Part shown: piece after piece, positions 6,493 to 9,254 of the stretch
How positions within the stretch are numbered: position 1 is the stretch's first letter
Layout: every line of letters begins with the position of its first letter
NCBI GenBank assembly: GCA_003518475.1
Contig: DOYO01000082.1
Coordinates: 1,347-10,600 of the forward strand
Direction: 5' to 3'
Source: Acholeplasmataceae bacterium
GTDB taxonomy: Bacteria; Bacillota_I; Bacilli_A; Acholeplasmatales; Acholeplasmataceae
DNA length: 9,254 nucleotides
Position numbers and translations under genes: made by a program
Notes under the pieces: model-generated
What the model saw: only the letters and a program-made list of their open reading frames with translations
Told to the model about the DNA's origin: nothing
Databases searched by the model: none

Positions 6493-7713
6493 TTAGATTT
6501 GACTGCCTAGTGAAAGCATTGGTAACATGATTGCCAATATCATCACACCTACAATCGCATAAACGATAATCAATAAGATTGGTTGTATCGCATTTTTAAG
6601 TTGAGCAACGCGAAGCTGAGAAATGCCATTGTAGTAAACACTCAAGTTTTCCAATAATTTAGGAATGTCCCCGGTTCTTTCTCCTGTAGCAATCATCTTC
6701 GCCATGATCGGATCGATATATGGACTTTCTAAAAATGCTTTAGAAAAGGGTTTTCCATCTTCGATATGATTCATGGTATCGATGATGACTTGCTTATAAA
6801 CAACATTCTTGATGAAGGTCCTGATCGTTTGGAGAGCCTTGAGCGAGTTAATTCCATTCGACATCATTTGAGATAAAGAGTTGGCAATCATGATTTGATT
6901 GTTCATCTGAATCAGTTGGCCAATGACAGGCATTTTCAAATTGACAACTGATAAACCATAATGAAACTTTTCATTGTACTTATTTAAAACCATGATGGTA
7001 CCAATCATAAGACCCAAACTACCAAAAATCAGTAATGCATAGTCAGCCATAAAGTTTCCTGTGTCCAGGAAAAACTGAGTGATTCCAGGAAGTTCTGCTC
7101 CTTCGAAGGAGAGGAACAATCCAGTAATATTCGGGAACACAAACAGTAACATCCCGATAGCAATCAATATCGTAGCAGCAAGATATATAATCGGCATTCT
7201 GATTGCCCCTTGAATATCTTGATTGATCTTCATTTGGTTTTCATAATATTCTGACATCTTCAAGACTGTTTGCGGCAGAGATCCAGTGATTTCACCGACT
7301 TCAATCATTTGAATCAACAGACTTGGAAACTCCTTTGGTCTTTTCGATAATGCTTTCGAAAAGGATATCCCGTTATAGACCTGTTGGTAAAGCTCGAAAT
7401 ATAATTTTCTGAGTAATCTGTTTTCCTGTTGAAGCGATAACAGTTCCAGTGCATTTAAAATATTGACGCCGGCATTTAAAAGAGACCCCAGCTGTTTCAT
7501 GAAGAAAACGAGCTGTTTGGTTTTTAATAAGCTGCCAATGGATATTTGATCAAGCCTTGAGATGAAACTTTTATATTCATCAAGACTTTTAATGGTATAG
7601 TTTTTGGTCTGCAGGAATTTGATGCAGACATTACGATTCAGGGCTTCAATTCGACCTTTGACCGTTTTTCCATCTGCAGTGATTGCTGTATATTTAAAAT
7701 TACGGAGATCCAA
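6493..7713 (-). CDS. pilC: Type IV pilus inner-membrane platform protein PilC (GspF family)
   Basis: PilC is the membrane platform on which the assembly ATPase acts to add pilin subunits to the fibre. The 406-residue protein has the two expected GspF repeats (about 67-190 and 270-395), each with the family signature: EVGEITGSLP (138-147) and ATGERTGDIP (342-351). Hydrophobic helices lie at about 174-196, 222-244 and 376-399. The N-terminal segment FKYTAITADGKTVKGRIEA matches the usual start of the family. The start is TTG at 7713-7711: there is an in-frame TAG five codons upstream and no in-frame ATG before about residue 72. The gene lies 12 bp after pilB. No terminator separates it from the pilin gene, so readthrough into pilin is possible. 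Confidence 0.95.
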   Translation of the reverse strand: MDLRNFKYTAITADGKTVKGRIEALNRNVCIKFLQTKNYTIKSLDEYKSFISRLDQISIGSLLKTKQLVFFMKQLGSLLNAGVNILNALELLSLQQENRLLRKLYFELYQQVYNGISFSKALSKRPKEFPSLLIQMIEVGEITGSLPQTVLKMSEYYENQMKINQDIQGAIRMPIIYLAATILIAIGMLLFVFPNITGLFLSFEGAELPGITQFFLDTGNFMADYALLIFGSLGLMIGTIMVLNKYNEKFHYGLSVVNLKMPVIGQLIQMNNQIMIANSLSQMMSNGINSLKALQTIRTFIKNVVYKQVIIDTMNHIEDGKPFSKAFLESPYIDPIMAKMIATGERTGDIPKLLENLSVYYNGISQLRVAQLKNAIQPILLIIVYAIVGVMILAIMLPMLSLGSQI

Positions 7714-7721
7714 TTGACATT

Positions 7722-7727
7722 CCTCCT
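7722..7727 (-). promoter_or_regulatory. pilC: Ribosome binding site that fixes the TTG start of pilC
   Basis: AGGAGG on the minus strand sits eight bases before the TTG at 7713 and overlaps the TAG stop of pilB. An ATG at 7720-7718 is nearer to the site but is in another frame and only one base away. The strong site with correct spacing supports the TTG as the true start. Confidence 0.85.
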
Positions 7728-9254
7728 ATTCGCTCGCTACCTTCAGCACTTCTTCTAATGTTGTAATGCCTTTTTTGACTTTGAGAAGTCCGGATTGCAG
7801 TAAAGGAACCATGCCATCAACCTTTGCTTGTTTTTCAAGCTCGATCATCGGCGCATTTTGAGCAATCAGCTTCTGCATGACCTTGGTAATCGGAAGCACT
7901 TCGAAAATACCGACACGTCCAGCATAACCTTTGAAGTTACAAGACGGACAGCCCTTCGCTCTTTTCACCTTTTCGATTTCCATGCCATATTTCTTAAAGA
8001 CGACATCTTCGCTTGGTGAAGGATTTTCTTCATAGCTACACTCTGTGCATAAACGTCTGACAAGTCTTTGTGAGACAATGCCTGTTAATGAGGAAGCAAT
8101 CAAGAATGGTTCAATTTCCATATCTAAAAGTCTGGTGATTGTTTTGATTGCGTCATTGGTATGGATGGTCGATAAAACCAAATGGCCCGTGAGGGATGCG
8201 CGAATCGATATTTCAGCGGTTTCAACGTCTCTGATTTCACCAATCATGATGATATTGGGATCTTGTCTTAAAATAGATCTTAAAGCCTTCGCGAATGTCA
8301 AATTGACATCGGGACGCACCTGAACCTGGTTAACGCCTGTCATTTTGATTTCAACAGGGTCTTCAACTGTTACGATATTGACATTGGGTTGATTAAGCTC
8401 ATTCAGGCAGGCATATAAAGTCGTTGTCTTACCGGATCCAGTGGGTCCGGAAACTAAAACGATGCCGTTGGGCTGAGAAATCATATGTCTGACTAGCTTT
8501 TCTTCACGGATATCTAATCCGATCGCATTAATCTTATTCATGGATCCTGATAAATCCAGGATACGCATGACGACCTTTTCACCGCGCACGGTAGGCAATG
8601 TGGAGATACGAAGATCGATATTTTTTTGTTGGATGGAGGTTTGGATTCTGCCATCTTGAGGAATTCTGGTTTCTGTGATGTCCATGCCGGACATGACCTT
8701 GATTCTGCTGATCATCTGATGAAGGATTTTGATCGGAAACTCTCTGACGGTGTCTAAGACGCCGTCAATTCTGTATCTGACTAAAATCTTATCATCTAAA
8801 GGATCAATATGGATATCGCTCGCGCGTTGAAAAATAGCAGATGTGAGTATTTGATTCACCAGTTTGACCATCGGTGTATCATCATATTCATCTTCTTGTT
8901 CGATGGTGACTTCGCTCACTACGCTTTGTTTCACGCCCAATGCTTCAAGCGTGCGGGTAAAGCCGTAATATTTTTCTATTTGATTCAGAATATCGTTTTT
9001 AGTTGCTGAAAAAGCTTTTGGACGATAACCGGTAATCATACGTAATTCTTCAAAAACTGAAAAGTCTAGGGGGTCATGGGTTGCGAACATCAGCTTATTT
9101 CCATCGAGCCTTAAGGGAATCAAGATGTATCTTCTGCAAAAGGATTCATCAATTAAGGTAAGTACATGCTCATCAATCGTAAAATTCTGCAAAGAAACGC
9201 GTTGCACGCCAGTGGAATCCTCCAAGGCCTTTAAGATTTGCATTTCAGTGCATA
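7726..9254 (-). CDS. pilB: Type IV pilus assembly ATPase PilB (GspE family), 5' end outside window
   Basis: PilB is the cytoplasmic hexameric ATPase that drives pilus extension through PilC. Counting from the first visible Met (9243), the remains of an MshEN/GspE N-terminal domain occupy about 1-95 and the ATPase core about 115-505. Motifs are Walker A GPTGSGKTT (266-274), Asp box VTVEDPVE (291-298), Walker B with IIMIGEIRD (331-339), His box HLVLSTIHTN (354-363), and the tetracysteine zinc site CTEC (399-402) and CPSC (432-435) typical of PilB/GspE. The frame stays open to the window edge (codons Glu, Thr, Cys before the Met), that Met has no ribosome binding site, and about 50 N-terminal family residues are missing. 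The true start therefore lies beyond 9254. The stop is TAG. PilT is excluded by the zinc site and N-domain; the ATPase is intact in the visible part. Confidence 0.96.
   Translation of the reverse strand, partial: CTEMQILKALEDSTGVQRVSLQNFTIDEHVLTLIDESFCRRYILIPLRLDGNKLMFATHDPLDFSVFEELRMITGYRPKAFSATKNDILNQIEKYYGFTRTLEALGVKQSVVSEVTIEQEDEYDDTPMVKLVNQILTSAIFQRASDIHIDPLDDKILVRYRIDGVLDTVREFPIKILHQMISRIKVMSGMDITETRIPQDGRIQTSIQQKNIDLRISTLPTVRGEKVVMRILDLSGSMNKINAIGLDIREEKLVRHMISQPNGIVLVSGPTGSGKTTTLYACLNELNQPNVNIVTVEDPVEIKMTGVNQVQVRPDVNLTFAKALRSILRQDPNIIMIGEIRDVETAEISIRASLTGHLVLSTIHTNDAIKTITRLLDMEIEPFLIASSLTGIVSQRLVRRLCTECSYEENPSPSEDVVFKKYGMEIEKVKRAKGCPSCNFKGYAGRVGIFEVLPITKVMQKLIAQNAPMIELEKQAKVDGMVPLLQSGLLKVKKGITTLEEVLKVASE

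Noticed and set aside
8045..8323. Open frame on the plus strand opposite pilB (also 7828-8019 and 8809-9009)
   Set aside because: Lies wholly antisense to well-conserved PilB motifs, has no recognisable domain and no convincing ribosome binding site or promoter.
9241..9243. ATG at 9243 as the true start of pilB
   Set aside because: No ribosome binding site precedes it, the frame is open to the window edge, and the protein would begin in the middle of the N-terminal GspE domain.
6493..9254. Competence pseudopilus (ComGA/ComGB) or type II secretion system instead of a type IV pilus
   Set aside because: ComGA lacks the N-terminal GspE domain present here, and PilM, PilN and PilO homologues with one large pilin and no GspD, GspC or minor pseudopilin row fit a type IV pilus better.

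Overview
The window is AT-rich and every supported gene lies on the minus strand, so the biological order runs from high to low coordinates. TGG is used for Trp and TGA is a working stop: pilD and the 2177-2950 gene both end in TGA. The code is therefore not the Mycoplasma code. AT-richness, strong AGGAGG-type ribosome binding sites, pilMNO-type genes without visible pilP or pilQ, and a DNA translocase lacking a membrane domain (the SftA type of Bacillus) suggest a low-GC Gram-positive or a deep Tenericutes relative such as Acholeplasma, Izemoplasmatales or Haloplasma. This placement is inference.

Region 1 (9254 to 3078) is a compact type IV pilus assembly locus: pilB (assembly ATPase, 5' end outside the window), pilC (platform, TTG start), a major-type prepilin, pilD (prepilin peptidase/methylase), a fused pilM-pilN gene, and a pilO-like gene. 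The prepilin has its own consensus-like promoter (6431-6458) and a strong terminator (5934-5969). pilD, pilMN and pilO then restart from a second promoter (5881-5909) and end at a terminator at 3029-3055. PilD would cut and methylate the pilin, PilB would power extrusion through PilC, and PilMN plus PilO would form the inner alignment complex linking the cytoplasmic ATPase to the outside.

Region 2 (2979 to 1) starts from an extended -10 promoter (2974-3001). It encodes an unrecognised 257-residue protein with one N-terminal membrane segment. This overlaps by an ATGA junction with a soluble SftA-like FtsK/SpoIIIE DNA translocase (690 aa). The start of another small hydrophobic protein, cut by the window edge, follows 21 bp later. 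The first two genes are probably translationally coupled and may work together.

The most notable items are the PilM-PilN fusion with an apparently eroded PilM nucleotide site, and the coupling of a membrane-segment-free translocase to an unknown membrane protein. There is no gene-free stretch over 300 bases; the longest gap is 151 bp (5842-5992) and holds a terminator and a promoter. No RNA gene, mobile element, CRISPR array or attachment site was seen.
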